Shown: positions 1-9,081, counted from the first letter of the stretch. The stretch is DNA of 19,658 nucleotides from an uncultured Erysipelotrichaceae bacterium (GCA_902771745.1 CACXYG010000007.1:1-19658), one strand, 5' to 3'. The notes: a model not told the origin generated them from the sequence alone. Made by a program: numbers and translations.

Positions 1-564
1 ATCCATATCCTCTTTACTTTCTTGATATTGGTCGCCTATCTCTTCATCTTCTTGAAATTCTCCTTCTTCTTAGAGGCACGAATCATGAATGAATCCAGAA
101 CTGATGAATTGACCCAGATTCATAACCGTTATGGTCTTTACGATTATCTAGAGACCATCGATGATAAGATCAACTGTCATTTAGCGATCTTCGACATTGA
201 TGATTTCAAAAAGGTCAATGATACTTATGGGTATGTCTGTGGAGATTAGATTTTAAAATCTATTGCGGAAATTGCTACAAACACTTTAAAAGATAACTTC
301 ACATGTCGTTATGGTGGTGAAGAATTCATCATCATCTTCAAAAACGATATCCATGCCAGTTATGTGTTCCAACAATTAGAAGAATTAAGAAAGAACATTG
401 AAGCCTATCATTTCGAATTTGAAAACAAACCGCTTCATATCACCATTACCATCGGTGCTGCAAAATACACAAAACAGACCAACACTACCAAGGCCTGGAT
501 TGAGCAAGCCGATAGCAAACTTTATGACGGTAAGCAATCCGGTAAGAATAAGACGCTGATCTAA
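1..564 (+). pseudogene. GGDEF-domain (diguanylate cyclase-like) membrane protein, 5' end outside window, interrupted by in-frame TAG
   Basis: The reading frame is open from base 1. It encodes a hydrophobic segment (about residues 1-24), then a short linker and a GGDEF domain. The family normally makes cyclic di-GMP from two GTP, acting at the membrane when anchored like this. Visible motifs are DELTQIHNR at the domain start, FDIDDFKKVNDTYG (metal and nucleotide binding) and RYGGEEF, the catalytic GG(D/E)EF signature. The usual His after NDTYG is Tyr. At 247-249 a TAG falls between GD and ILKSIAEI, where homologues carry one residue (often Gln or Tyr), so one base change from CAG, TAT or TAC explains it. 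The frame is otherwise intact to the TAA at 562-564. TAG ends ffh and ftsY in this window, so recoding is unlikely. A sequencing error is possible. The domain call is firm; calling it a pseudogene is inference. Confidence 0.8.
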
Positions 565-580
565 TCACTTGAAAATTTGT

Positions 581-622
581 AATGAACCCCTCTTATTGGA
601 CCAATGAGAGGGGTTCATTTCA
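581..622 (+). terminator. Rho-independent terminator after the GGDEF gene
   Basis: A long inverted repeat begins 16 bases after the stop codon: AATGAACCCCTCT pairs with AGAGGGGTTCATT, continues through a T-G pair, and closes with ATTGG/CCAAT around a tiny loop. A T-rich but broken tract follows. No gene on the minus strand ends close by, so it serves the upstream gene. Confidence 0.8.
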
Positions 623-973
623 TTTGTCTTGCACCAGTTATCAAAAGTGCTTGTTTTCTATTTTCTTTCCATCGTAATAAAAAATCATCATTCCTTAATT
701 ATAAGATATGTAACGGAAAACTGTAAGTGATTTTGGGCCAAAAATACGGAAAACTGCAAGTGATTTTGGGCCAAAAATACGGAAAACTGCAATTTGAAGT
801 CATTCCATCACGAAAATGCAACATTTAATATAAAAAATGTCCATAACACCTAGAAAAACGTCTCTAGTTGGAGAAAAATGTCCGAGTATAACTTTTGTAT
901 CATTAATGAAGGACACAACAAATTCAACAACTTGTTGTACACATTTATTCCCAATAAGTTTAATTATGTAAAG
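623..973. other. Gene-free stretch
   Basis: About 350 AT-rich bases separate the GGDEF gene terminator from the tRNA terminator. I see no supported gene, only short frames without ribosome binding sites or recognisable motifs. Its one notable feature is the 33-bp tandem repeat at 713-793. It could be a scar of a lost mobile element, which is inference. Confidence 0.6.
713..793. repeat. 33-bp tandem repeat, two full copies plus a partial third
   Basis: Copies start at 713, 746 and 779. Each begins ACGGAAAACTG(T/C)AA and continues GTGATTTTGGGCCAAAAAT. Copies one and two differ at a single base (T or C at unit position 12). The third breaks off after about 15 bases. There is no spacer between units, so this is not a CRISPR. 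Directly repeated blocks of this size occur as transposase-binding sites at the ends of some insertion sequences, such as the IS21 family, but no transposase gene is visible here. Confidence 0.9.
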
Positions 974-1005
974 AAAAAAGGCTTGATACGATATTGTATC
1001 AAACC
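974..1005 (-). terminator. Rho-independent terminator after tRNA-Gly
   Basis: On the minus strand GGTTTGATAC pairs with GTATCAAGCC (10 bp, one G-T) around a six-base loop and is followed by six T. It lies 13 bases beyond the tRNA CCA end and closes the rplK-rpoC-tRNA transcription unit. Confidence 0.9.
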
Positions 1006-1018
1006 TATTGTTCTTTAA

Positions 1019-1092
1019 TGGAGCAGCCAACGGGAATCGGACCCGCATATACAGCTTGGGAAGCTATCGTTCTACCACTGAACTATGGCTGC
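1019..1092 (-). tRNA. tRNA-Gly, anticodon CCC, CCA end encoded
   Basis: The minus strand folds as a cloverleaf. The acceptor is GCAGCCA/TGGCTGC with discriminator T and encoded CCA. The D stem is GTTC/GAAC with GG in the loop. The anticodon stem is ATAGC/GCTGT with loop TTCCCAA, giving anticodon CCC (reads GGG). The T stem is GCGGG/CCCGT. Overall it resembles E. coli glyU, as I recall that sequence. Discriminator U is normal for glycine tRNA. One oddity is the T loop, TCCGATT, with C at position 55 (base 1040) where U, made into pseudouridine, is nearly universal. I see no own promoter in the 47 bases after rpoC, so it is probably cut from the rpoC transcript. Confidence 0.93.
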
Positions 1093-1098
1093 AAAGCA

Positions 1099-1127
1099 TA
1101 GATGCCAAGCACGAAGCTTGGCATCTA
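1099..1127 (-). other. Perfect 12-bp hairpin between rpoC and tRNA-Gly
   Basis: TAGATGCCAAGC and its exact complement flank a five-base loop. On the minus strand the stem is followed by ATGCTTTGC, not a T run, so it is a poor intrinsic terminator. It starts 12 bases after the rpoC stop and ends 6 bases before the tRNA. It is more likely a 3' stabiliser for rpoBC mRNA or a processing element that frees the tRNA. Confidence 0.8.
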
Positions 1128-1139
1128 AGAATTACAGAT

Positions 1140-4100
1140 TTACTTTAACAACTGATCGTCAACTGGGTTGAGGATAGAGTCGTTTTCAACCTTGCTTTCC
1201 ATTTCGCCAGATGGCATTGGAAGAGCGGAAGAGACAATATCAGAATCATCCTTCTTGAGGTCCTGATCTTCGACATCATCACCGATTGGTAATAATGGGT
1301 TGATACCAGTACCAGCTGGGATGAGCTTACCGATCATGACGTTTTCCTTAAGACCTTTAAGGCTATCGACCTTGCCCTTGATGGCAGCGTCGGTTAAGAC
1401 GGAAGTGGTCTGCTGGAAGGAAGCGGCAGATAAGAAGGATTCAGTATCCAAGGCAGCCTTAGTGATACCTAAGACGATTGGACGACCGACAGCTGGATAA
1501 CCAGCATGCTGTAAGACCTTGTCATTCTTCTCAGTGAAGGTGACATCATCGACTTTCTGACCTGGTAATAAGTCAGTGTTACCGGCGTTGATGATCAAGA
1601 GCTTATTGGTCATCTGACGGACGATGATTTCAAGGTGCTTATCAGCGATGTCGATACCGGCGTTAGACTTGTAAACGCCCTTAACATCCTTGATAAGGTA
1701 ATTTCTGACAGTAGTCAAGTCGGTGCAATCAAGCAATTCCTTTGGATCGATGTGACCCTTGGTTAAAGCCTGACCAGCGATGACGCTATCGCCTTCCTTA
1801 ACAGTAGGAACAGCGTTTGGATAGGAGATGAATTCCTTTGTTTCCAATTCGTTGGCAATGGTGAAGACATGTCTTAAACCGATTTCCTTGACTTCTTTGA
1901 CCGTACCACGAATATGAGTGATCAAGGATAAATCCTTGGCCTTTGGATGACGGACTTCAAGTAATTCCTGAACACGAGGTAAACCCTGAGTAATATCAGA
2001 CTGACCAGCAACACCACCAGTGTGGAAGTTCTTTAAGGTCAACTGAGTACCAGGTTCACCGATGGACTGGGCGGCCATGATACCAACGGTATCACCGATG
2101 GTGGCTAACTTACCAGTGGCAAGGTTACGGCCGTAACACTTGATACAAACACCATCCTTAGATTCACAAGTGAGGACGGAACGGATTTCAACTTCTTTGA
2201 TGCCAGCCTTAACAACTTCGGCAGCAACTTCTTCGTTCATGCACTTATCCTTAGAAGCGATGATTTCACCAGTTTCTGGATGGATGATATCGTGCATTGG
2301 ATAACGGCCGACAAGACGATCTTCCAAAGAGGAAATCATAGAGCCATCATCACCACGAAGTTCACTAACCATGAGACCGTGGTCGCAACCGCAGTCTTCT
2401 TCTCTGATGACAACGTTATGAGAGACGTCGACAAGTCTTCTGGTCAAGTAACCAGAGTCAGCGGTCTTTAAGGCAGTATCAGAACCGTTCTTACGGGTAC
2501 CGTGAGTGGAGGAGAAGTATTCGGAGACGGAGAGACCATCAGCGTAGCAATCGGTAACTGGAGTTTCGATAGCGACACCGTTGGACTTTAACATACAACC
2601 CTTCATACCGATGAGCTGCATGTAGTTATCGAAGGAACCACGAGCACCGGATTCCATCATCATGAACATTGGGTTACGTGGAGCATCAGCCATACGCTGA
2701 CGTAACATCTTGGTCATTGGCTTGGACTTGACGTCGTTCCAATAAGAGATGATAGCGTTATGTCTTTCATCTTCAGTGAAGTAACCAAGTTCGAAGTTTT
2801 CCTGAATCTGATCGACGGCCTTGAAACCATCTTCGTAGAGTTTGTCACGGCCTTCAAGTGGCTTCATATCGTCAAGAGAGACGGTCAAACCAGACTTGGT
2901 GCAATAATCAAAGCCCTGATTCTTGAACAAGTCCATGATGTGAGCTGTCTTGACAGCATCTTCATCATAGTGATGGAAGATCTTATCCATCATGGTCTGA
3001 ATGCCCTTCTTATCGATTGGGGCACGTAAAGGCTGTAACTTGCAATATTCCTTGAAGACATCGAAGTCATCGCCTTCCTTGAACTTGCCAGTGGCTAAGA
3101 CAGCCTGATAGGCGTCAGTGACAGTGGTGAAGAAGGAATCTGGAGTCGCAACGAAGTTAGCGGCATAATCCTTCTTGGCGTTCTTATCATCACGATATGG
3201 GAAGTTGATGAATGGGAAATCATCTGGGAAGATCTTGTTGAAGATCAACTTACCGACAGTGGTAAGTAAGTAGGAATTGTTTTGCTTTGGAGTGAAGCAA
3301 ACCTTGTTGAGGGATCTACCAGGGACAAAGACTCTGGTTCTCAAGGAGAGTTTACCTTCTTCATAAGCTAAGATAGCAGTTTCTGGATCGGTGAAAACCT
3401 TACCTTCATACTGGATATAGCTACGGAACTTTTCAGCCATCATTGGTTCGTTACGCTTTTCATAGTAACGAGCATACATCTCATTCATAGCGGCATCATC
3501 TTCCAAGGTAAGATAGTAGTTACCGAAGATCATATCCTGAGATGGGACGCAGATCGGCTTACCATCACTTGGCTTAAGGATGTTTCTATTGGCCATCATA
3601 AGGACCATGGCTTCCGCCTGGGCCTGACGGGAAAGAGGAACATGAACAGCCATCTGGTCACCGTCGAAGTCGGCGTTGAAACCAGGGCAGACAAGTGGAT
3701 GTAAACGGATAGCCTTACCTTCGATCAAGATAGGCTTGAAAGCCTGGATACCAAGTCTGTGAAGAGTAGGAGCACGGTTTAAAAGAACTGGGTGATCCTT
3801 AGCAATCTCTTCGATGGCATCATAGACTCTTGGATCTCTTCTGGCGATGAGTTCATCGGCCTGTCTCTGAGAGGTGACGTTGGAATCTTTGGCGAAGATG
3901 AGATAGTGAGCGATGAATGGACGGAAGAGCTGGACAGCCATTTCACGTGGAAGACCACATTCATCCATGTTGAGGGATGGACCAACCGCAATAACGGAAC
4001 GGCCAGAGTAGTCGACACGCTTACCGAGTAAGTTCTGACGGAATCTACCCTGCTTACCCTTTAAGGTAGAGGATAAAGACTTGAGAGTGTTACCGGAGAT

Positions 4101-5171
4101 GGACTGAGAAGGCTTATTTCTCTTATCGTTGTCGATCAAAGCATCGACAGCTTCCTGAAGCATACGCTTTTCGTTAAGTAAGATAACGTTTGGAGCGTGT
4201 TCTTCAATTTCGTGTTTCAAACGGTTGTTCTTGATGATGACCTGACGATATAAATCGTTCAAGTCGGAGGTAGCATATCTACCACCATCAAGCTGCATCA
4301 TTGGACGTAAATCCGGTGGGATGACTGGTAAGACAGTCAAGACCATCCATTCTGGCTTAACGCCGGAATTCTTGAAGGATTCAAGAACTTCAAGTCTCTT
4401 GATAGCCTTGATTCTCTTCTGGTTCTTTTCGCCAACACTAGCCTTGAGTTCCTTGGAAACAATTTCGATTTCATCATCGAGTTTGATTTCCTTTAATAAC
4501 TTGAGGACAGCTTCAGCACCGATACCGAATTCCGCACCAGTATACTTGTGGATATACTTGGAAGTGGTGAAGAAATCAAATGGCTGAGATAACTTGGAGA
4601 TGCTGTGGATGTAGTTCATACCCTTGATGTAATCTGGATCGCCATCGTGAATCTTGCCGCATGGTAAGATTTCCTGTTCGATGACAGAAGCGAAAACATC
4701 ACGAGCAGTTCTTTCGTCAAGAACCTGACGGTACTTCAAGATCTTGGAGATACCTGGGTTGGTGACAATATGAGAAACGAAATAGACAACTTCTTCAAGC
4801 TGCTTTGGTGGGATACCAAGAGTGAGACCCATCTTAGATGGGGAACCTTTGGCATACCAGATGTGAGTACAAGGGAAAGCTAACTGGATATAACCCATTC
4901 TTTCTCTTCTGACGGCCTTGAGGGTAACCTCAACGCCGCACTTTTCGCAGGTCTTACCAGCGAAAGAAGATTTCTTGTACTTGCCGCAGTGACATTCATA
5001 ATCCTTGGCAGGGCCAAAGATCTTTTCGCAGAACAAACCATCTGGTTCTGGTTTCTGAGAACGGTAGTTGATGGTTTCTGGTTTGGTAACCTCACCTCTA
5101 CCCCATTCTTTAATTTTTTCCGGACTGGCAAGACCAATCTTGATTGCCTTTAATCGGTTTAAATCAAACAT
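1140..5171 (-). CDS. rpoC: DNA-directed RNA polymerase subunit beta'
   Basis: The largest subunit of RNA polymerase (1343 residues) forms the active centre and clamp with beta. The N-terminal zinc ribbon uses C60, C62, C75 and C78. NADFDGDQMAVHVPL, near residue 500, holds the three catalytic Asp that bind Mg. The second zinc site spans the CGCD segment near residue 926 and CIKCYGRNL near 1011. The trigger-loop region contains AAQSIGEPGTQLTLKNFHTGG. Length exceeds the roughly 1200 residues of Bacillus. Part of the excess is an insertion at about 657-720, between FPFIN and KKGIQTMMDKIF. Start: ATG with AAGGAGG 9 bases upstream; the rpoB stop TAA is the first part of that site (TAAGGAGG), so the two genes are coupled with a 14-base gap. 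The C-terminal tail is acidic and low in conservation. Confidence 0.98.
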   Translation of the reverse strand: MFDLNRLKAIKIGLASPEKIKEWGRGEVTKPETINYRSQKPEPDGLFCEKIFGPAKDYECHCGKYKKSSFAGKTCEKCGVEVTLKAVRRERMGYIQLAFPCTHIWYAKGSPSKMGLTLGIPPKQLEEVVYFVSHIVTNPGISKILKYRQVLDERTARDVFASVIEQEILPCGKIHDGDPDYIKGMNYIHSISKLSQPFDFFTTSKYIHKYTGAEFGIGAEAVLKLLKEIKLDDEIEIVSKELKASVGEKNQKRIKAIKRLEVLESFKNSGVKPEWMVLTVLPVIPPDLRPMMQLDGGRYATSDLNDLYRQVIIKNNRLKHEIEEHAPNVILLNEKRMLQEAVDALIDNDKRNKPSQSISGNTLKSLSSTLKGKQGRFRQNLLGKRVDYSGRSVIAVGPSLNMDECGLPREMAVQLFRPFIAHYLIFAKDSNVTSQRQADELIARRDPRVYDAIEEIAKDHPVLLNRAPTLHRLGIQAFKPILIEGKAIRLHPLVCPGFNADFDGDQMAVHVPLSRQAQAEAMVLMMANRNILKPSDGKPICVPSQDMIFGNYYLTLEDDAAMNEMYARYYEKRNEPMMAEKFRSYIQYEGKVFTDPETAILAYEEGKLSLRTRVFVPGRSLNKVCFTPKQNNSYLLTTVGKLIFNKIFPDDFPFINFPYRDDKNAKKDYAANFVATPDSFFTTVTDAYQAVLATGKFKEGDDFDVFKEYCKLQPLRAPIDKKGIQTMMDKIFHHYDEDAVKTAHIMDLFKNQGFDYCTKSGLTVSLDDMKPLEGRDKLYEDGFKAVDQIQENFELGYFTEDERHNAIISYWNDVKSKPMTKMLRQRMADAPRNPMFMMMESGARGSFDNYMQLIGMKGCMLKSNGVAIETPVTDCYADGLSVSEYFSSTHGTRKNGSDTALKTADSGYLTRRLVDVSHNVVIREEDCGCDHGLMVSELRGDDGSMISSLEDRLVGRYPMHDIIHPETGEIIASKDKCMNEEVAAEVVKAGIKEVEIRSVLTCESKDGVCIKCYGRNLATGKLATIGDTVGIMAAQSIGEPGTQLTLKNFHTGGVAGQSDITQGLPRVQELLEVRHPKAKDLSLITHIRGTVKEVKEIGLRHVFTIANELETKEFISYPNAVPTVKEGDSVIAGQALTKGHIDPKELLDCTDLTTVRNYLIKDVKGVYKSNAGIDIADKHLEIIVRQMTNKLLIINAGNTDLLPGQKVDDVTFTEKNDKVLQHAGYPAVGRPIVLGITKAALDTESFLSAASFQQTTSVLTDAAIKGKVDSLKGLKENVMIGKLIPAGTGINPLLPIGDDVEDQDLKKDDSDIVSSALPMPSGEMESKVENDSILNPVDDQLLK

Positions 5172-5185
5172 GTTTCAGGTCCTCC

Positions 5186-8100
5186 TTATTCCATATCGTC
5201 ATCGGCAAAGTCTTCGGTTTCAGCATTCTCATTGTCAGAGAATTCATCATCGATTTCTTCGTCGAGGGCGGCGTTTCTGGCATCTTCGAGTTCATCTTCT
5301 TCGTCTCTCTTCGTATCGAAGTTGACGATATCATGATGAGTTCTACGGCCTTCACGTTCAGCCTCTTCAGAAATGGTATCCATATTGATAGGCTGATTCT
5401 TATCATCGAGTAAGTTGACATCGATACCTAAACCCTGTAATTCCTTGATGAGAACACGAGTAGATTCAGGCATATTTGGCTTAGAGACCTGGTTACCCTT
5501 CAAGATAGCTTCATAGGTCTTGTTTCTACCGACCATATCATCAGACTTGATCGTGAGCATTTCCTGTAAAGTATAAGCGGCACCATAGGCTTCCAAAGCC
5601 CAGACTTCCATTTCACCGAAACGCTGACCACCATTCTGGGCCTTACCGCCTAAAGGCTGCTGAGTGACCAAAGAATATGGACCGATAGCACGAGCATGAA
5701 TCTTATCTTCGACCATGTGGTCAAGCTTAATCATGTACATGACACCGACAGCAATTCTGGAATCGAATCTTTCACCGGTCTGACCGTCGAATAAGACAGT
5801 CTTACCATCGCTATCAATTCCGGCTTTTTCCATGAACTGAGCGATTTCTTCATTTGTAGCACCATCGAAGACAGGAGTGGAGACCTTGATACCTAACTTC
5901 TTACAAGCTAAGCCTAACTGGACTTCCAAAACCTGACCGATGTTCATACGGGAAGGAACACCCATTGGGGAGAGCAAGATATCAACTGGAGTACCATCTG
6001 GTAAGTATGGCATATCTTCAACAGGTAAAACTCTGGAGATAACACCCTTGTTACCGTGACGGCCGGACATCTTATCACCGACCTGGATCTTTCTCTTCTG
6101 GACAACATAAACCTTAGCGGATTCTAAGACATCTGGTGGTAATTCATCACCCTTGTCTCTAGAGAAGGTACGGACATCAAGAACAATACCTTCACCGCCA
6201 TGAGGAACTCTTAAGGAAGTATCCTTATCTTCATCAGACTTAGAAGAGAAGATGGACTTCAATAAGTGATCGTTATTGGTTTCAGTGACTTCACCCTTTG
6301 GCGTGGTCTTACCGACCAAGATATCGCCTTCGTGGACTTCTGTACCAGGAACGACAATACCCTTTTCATCCAAATAGGTCTTCTTATCTTCACCGAGGTT
6401 AGGAACATTACGAGTGAACTCTTCATCACCTAACTTGGTCTTACGTCTTTCAATTGGATATTCTTCGATGATGAGGTTGGTGAATAAATCCTGATTGACG
6501 CATCTTTCAGAGATGACAACAGCGTCTTCATAGTTGTAACCGTGCCAGGTCGTGAAGGCGACAACGGCGTTCTGACCTAAGGCAAGTTCGCCCTTATCCA
6601 TAGATGGACCATTGGCGATGATATCACCAGATTCGACATGGTCACCGACATGGACCTTTGGAGACTGGGAGATACAAGTACGCTTGTTGGAACGGACAAA
6701 GCTTCTTAACTTATAGACTCTCTTGACACCATCATCCTGGATGATGACGATCTGACGAGAGTCGACATAATCGACATAGCCTGGCTTATCAGCGAGTAAG
6801 GCTTCACCAGAGTCGTGAGCAATCTTTTCTTCAAGACCGGTACCGACAAATGGAGCTTCTGGACGGAGAAGTGGAAGAGCCTGACGCTGCATGTTGGAAC
6901 CCATCAAAGCACGCTTACCATCATCATTCTCAAGGAATGGAATACAAGCGGCGGCGATGGAGACGATCTGCTTTGGAGAAGCGTCGATCAAATCGCAATC
7001 TTCAGCCTTGGCAGTGATATATTCACCGTTGAAACGAGCGGCGACAGTGTCGTCTTCGATTCTGTTGGTTTCTTTGTTGACAACAACGTTAGCCTGACAG
7101 ATGACATGATTTCTTTCTTCAGCGGCAGTGAGCCATAAGACATTATCCTTATTGTTATCGACAATACGATCATGAACTGGACGATAAGGAGTCTGTAAGA
7201 AACCATATTCGTTAACCTTGGCATAACAGGCAAGGTTAGAGATCAAACCGATGTTCTGACCTTCTGGAGTTTCGATTGGACAGATTCTACCATAGTGAGT
7301 TGGATGAACGTCACGAACCGCAGAAGAGGCTCTATCTCTGGTCAAACCACCGCGACCTAAGGCGGAAAGACGACGCTTGTTGGTAAGTTCAGCAAGTGGG
7401 TTGGTCTGATCCATGAACTGAGATAAGGAGTCAGAGTTGAAGAACTGGTTGACAGCGCTGGTTAAAGATTTGATGTTGATAAGAGAGGAGATGTTCATGC
7501 TAGCAAGATCGGAAGTTGACATTCTATCATGGATGGTTCTCTTCATCTTGGATAAACCAGCACGGAACTTATCCTGGATCAATTCGCCAACGCAACGGAC
7601 TCTCTTGTTGCCAAGATGGTCAGTATCATCGGTATAACCGATACCATCGATAAGGTTGAGCATATAGGATAAAGAAGCAACGATATCAGGAATAGTGACA
7701 TAGGTCAGATTGATGGTTAAGTCAGTACCAACAACATGGATGACCTTTTCTGGATCGTTTGGATTCTTGATCTTTACTAAATTGACACGATTGTGATTAT
7801 CTAATTCTTCGTTGGAAGATAAGATAACAGTATGATTTTCGTTGTCATCAAAGAAGTTTTCTCTCTTCAAGTTGAAGACTTCTTCGGTGGTTAAGGTATG
7901 ACCAGCTTCAAAGACGATTTCACCATCTTTGGAGATGAGATCTTCCGCTAAGGTCTGTTCGATCAAACGTTCATAGACACCTAACTTATCGTTGATCTTG
8001 AATCTACCGGCCTTACCCAAATCATAATGTTCGTTTTCAAAGAAACGCTGCTTTAAAGTCATAGCAGCAGACTGGGCAGTGTAAGGTTCACCTGGACGCA

Positions 8101-8977
8101 ACTTTCTGAAGATAGCACCGACAGCTTCATGAGCTCTGTCGACAGCGCCCTTGTTGGCGTTTACGGAGTTCTTTTCCAAAGCTCTGGCTAAGTAAGAGTT
8201 CTCGCCAAAAAGACCGACAACACCAGTGACTGCTGGAGAAGCAGAACCATCGGAGTTGGCTGGTAAGGACTGATCAGCCAAGCTATCAGAATCAGAAACA
8301 AGACCCAAAGCTCTAAGTAAAACAAGAGCAGGAACCTTCTTCTGTTTATCGATACGGACAGAGACAAAGTCACGGCTATCAGTTAAATATTCAAGCCAGA
8401 TACCTCTTGCTGGAATGATATCAGAACCATAGACAAGGTTGATTTCATTCTTGGCGTCGTTATCGGACTTCTTGACAGTGACTTCATCCGCTTCCTTAGA
8501 AACATAAGCACCTGGAGAACGGACTAACTGAGAAGCGATACACTTTTCAGAACCGTTGATGATGAAAGTGCCAGAAGGAGTGATCCATGGGAAGTCACCC
8601 ATGAAGATCTTCTCTTCAGAAACAGTTCCATCAGGATGCTTTAAACGCAAAGTGACATGAAGAGGAGCAGAGTAGGTCAAAGCGGAGACTTTACATTCAA
8701 AATAGCCATGCTTTTCATCAGCATTGCCCCATTCCGATTTGACATAGTCTAATTCCGCGATCTGCTCAGTATCAGTTTCATGACCACGCGTATCTTTATT
8801 AGACTGAATTGGGAAGATGTCCTTGAAGACTTCATCTACACCCGTTTCAGAAAACCACTTAAAAGACTGAAGCTGCACGTCGCAAAGATTTGGTAATGGG
8901 ACGTTAGAGAACGTCTTACTCATATCAATACGGCCAGTGCGAGTTCTTTCGTATTTATTAAGATCTAATTCTTCCAT
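5186..8977 (-). CDS. rpoB: DNA-directed RNA polymerase subunit beta
   Basis: This second-largest RNA polymerase subunit (1263 residues) binds the NTP, the RNA-DNA hybrid and rifampicin. The start is the ATG at 8977, with GAGG seven bases upstream; a GTG at 9007 has no such site. The rifampicin region SQFMDQTNPLAELTNKRR then LSALGRGGL is clear, followed by DVHPTHYGRICPIETPEG. KMSGRHGNKGVIS is the active-site segment near the C terminus. N533 (codon 7379-7381) aligns with E. coli His526. A segment with long charged stretches sits around residues 350-420, and the C terminus ends in an acidic Asp/Glu tail of about 50 residues. It follows rplL across a 177-base leader with an attenuator-like hairpin and is followed directly by rpoC. 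Confidence 0.98.
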   Translation of the reverse strand: MEELDLNKYERTRTGRIDMSKTFSNVPLPNLCDVQLQSFKWFSETGVDEVFKDIFPIQSNKDTRGHETDTEQIAELDYVKSEWGNADEKHGYFECKVSALTYSAPLHVTLRLKHPDGTVSEEKIFMGDFPWITPSGTFIINGSEKCIASQLVRSPGAYVSKEADEVTVKKSDNDAKNEINLVYGSDIIPARGIWLEYLTDSRDFVSVRIDKQKKVPALVLLRALGLVSDSDSLADQSLPANSDGSASPAVTGVVGLFGENSYLARALEKNSVNANKGAVDRAHEAVGAIFRKLRPGEPYTAQSAAMTLKQRFFENEHYDLGKAGRFKINDKLGVYERLIEQTLAEDLISKDGEIVFEAGHTLTTEEVFNLKRENFFDDNENHTVILSSNEELDNHNRVNLVKIKNPNDPEKVIHVVGTDLTINLTYVTIPDIVASLSYMLNLIDGIGYTDDTDHLGNKRVRCVGELIQDKFRAGLSKMKRTIHDRMSTSDLASMNISSLINIKSLTSAVNQFFNSDSLSQFMDQTNPLAELTNKRRLSALGRGGLTRDRASSAVRDVHPTHYGRICPIETPEGQNIGLISNLACYAKVNEYGFLQTPYRPVHDRIVDNNKDNVLWLTAAEERNHVICQANVVVNKETNRIEDDTVAARFNGEYITAKAEDCDLIDASPKQIVSIAAACIPFLENDDGKRALMGSNMQRQALPLLRPEAPFVGTGLEEKIAHDSGEALLADKPGYVDYVDSRQIVIIQDDGVKRVYKLRSFVRSNKRTCISQSPKVHVGDHVESGDIIANGPSMDKGELALGQNAVVAFTTWHGYNYEDAVVISERCVNQDLFTNLIIEEYPIERRKTKLGDEEFTRNVPNLGEDKKTYLDEKGIVVPGTEVHEGDILVGKTTPKGEVTETNNDHLLKSIFSSKSDEDKDTSLRVPHGGEGIVLDVRTFSRDKGDELPPDVLESAKVYVVQKRKIQVGDKMSGRHGNKGVISRVLPVEDMPYLPDGTPVDILLSPMGVPSRMNIGQVLEVQLGLACKKLGIKVSTPVFDGATNEEIAQFMEKAGIDSDGKTVLFDGQTGERFDSRIAVGVMYMIKLDHMVEDKIHARAIGPYSLVTQQPLGGKAQNGGQRFGEMEVWALEAYGAAYTLQEMLTIKSDDMVGRNKTYEAILKGNQVSKPNMPESTRVLIKELQGLGIDVNLLDDKNQPINMDTISEEAEREGRRTHHDIVNFDTKRDEEDELEDARNAALDEEIDDEFSDNENAETEDFADDDME

Positions 8978-9045
8978 ATATTTACCTCGTGTCTTTCTTC
9001 CGTACACACATTACGGTAGTTAAGTTGTTTAAGGCTTTTTTCGAA

Positions 9046-9081
9046 TAAAAAAGTCGAGTTTTCGTGTGTATAGACCCGACT
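9046..9081 (-). terminator. Terminator or attenuator between rplL and rpoB
   Basis: On the minus strand AGTCGGGT pairs with ACTCGACT (8 bp with one G-T) around a 14-base loop, then a run of six T. It sits inside the operon, 69 bases before the rpoB start, so partial readthrough must supply rpoBC unless an unseen promoter exists. A competing hairpin, CTTTTTT/AAAAAAG at 9035-9053, uses the same T run. Confidence 0.7.

Noticed and set aside
247..249. TAG reassigned to an amino acid
   Set aside because: TAG ends ffh, ftsY, the 85-residue gene and the permease-like gene at the expected places, so it is a normal stop here.
713..793. CRISPR array
   Set aside because: The 33-bp units are directly adjacent with no spacers and no cas genes are in the window.
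800..1048. Open frame of 82 codons on the minus strand
   Set aside because: It starts inside the tRNA gene and crosses the terminator, with no family resemblance.
8978..9007. GTG start for rpoB at 9007
   Set aside because: The ATG at 8977 has GAGG at good spacing; the GTG has none and adds ten residues not typical of the family.
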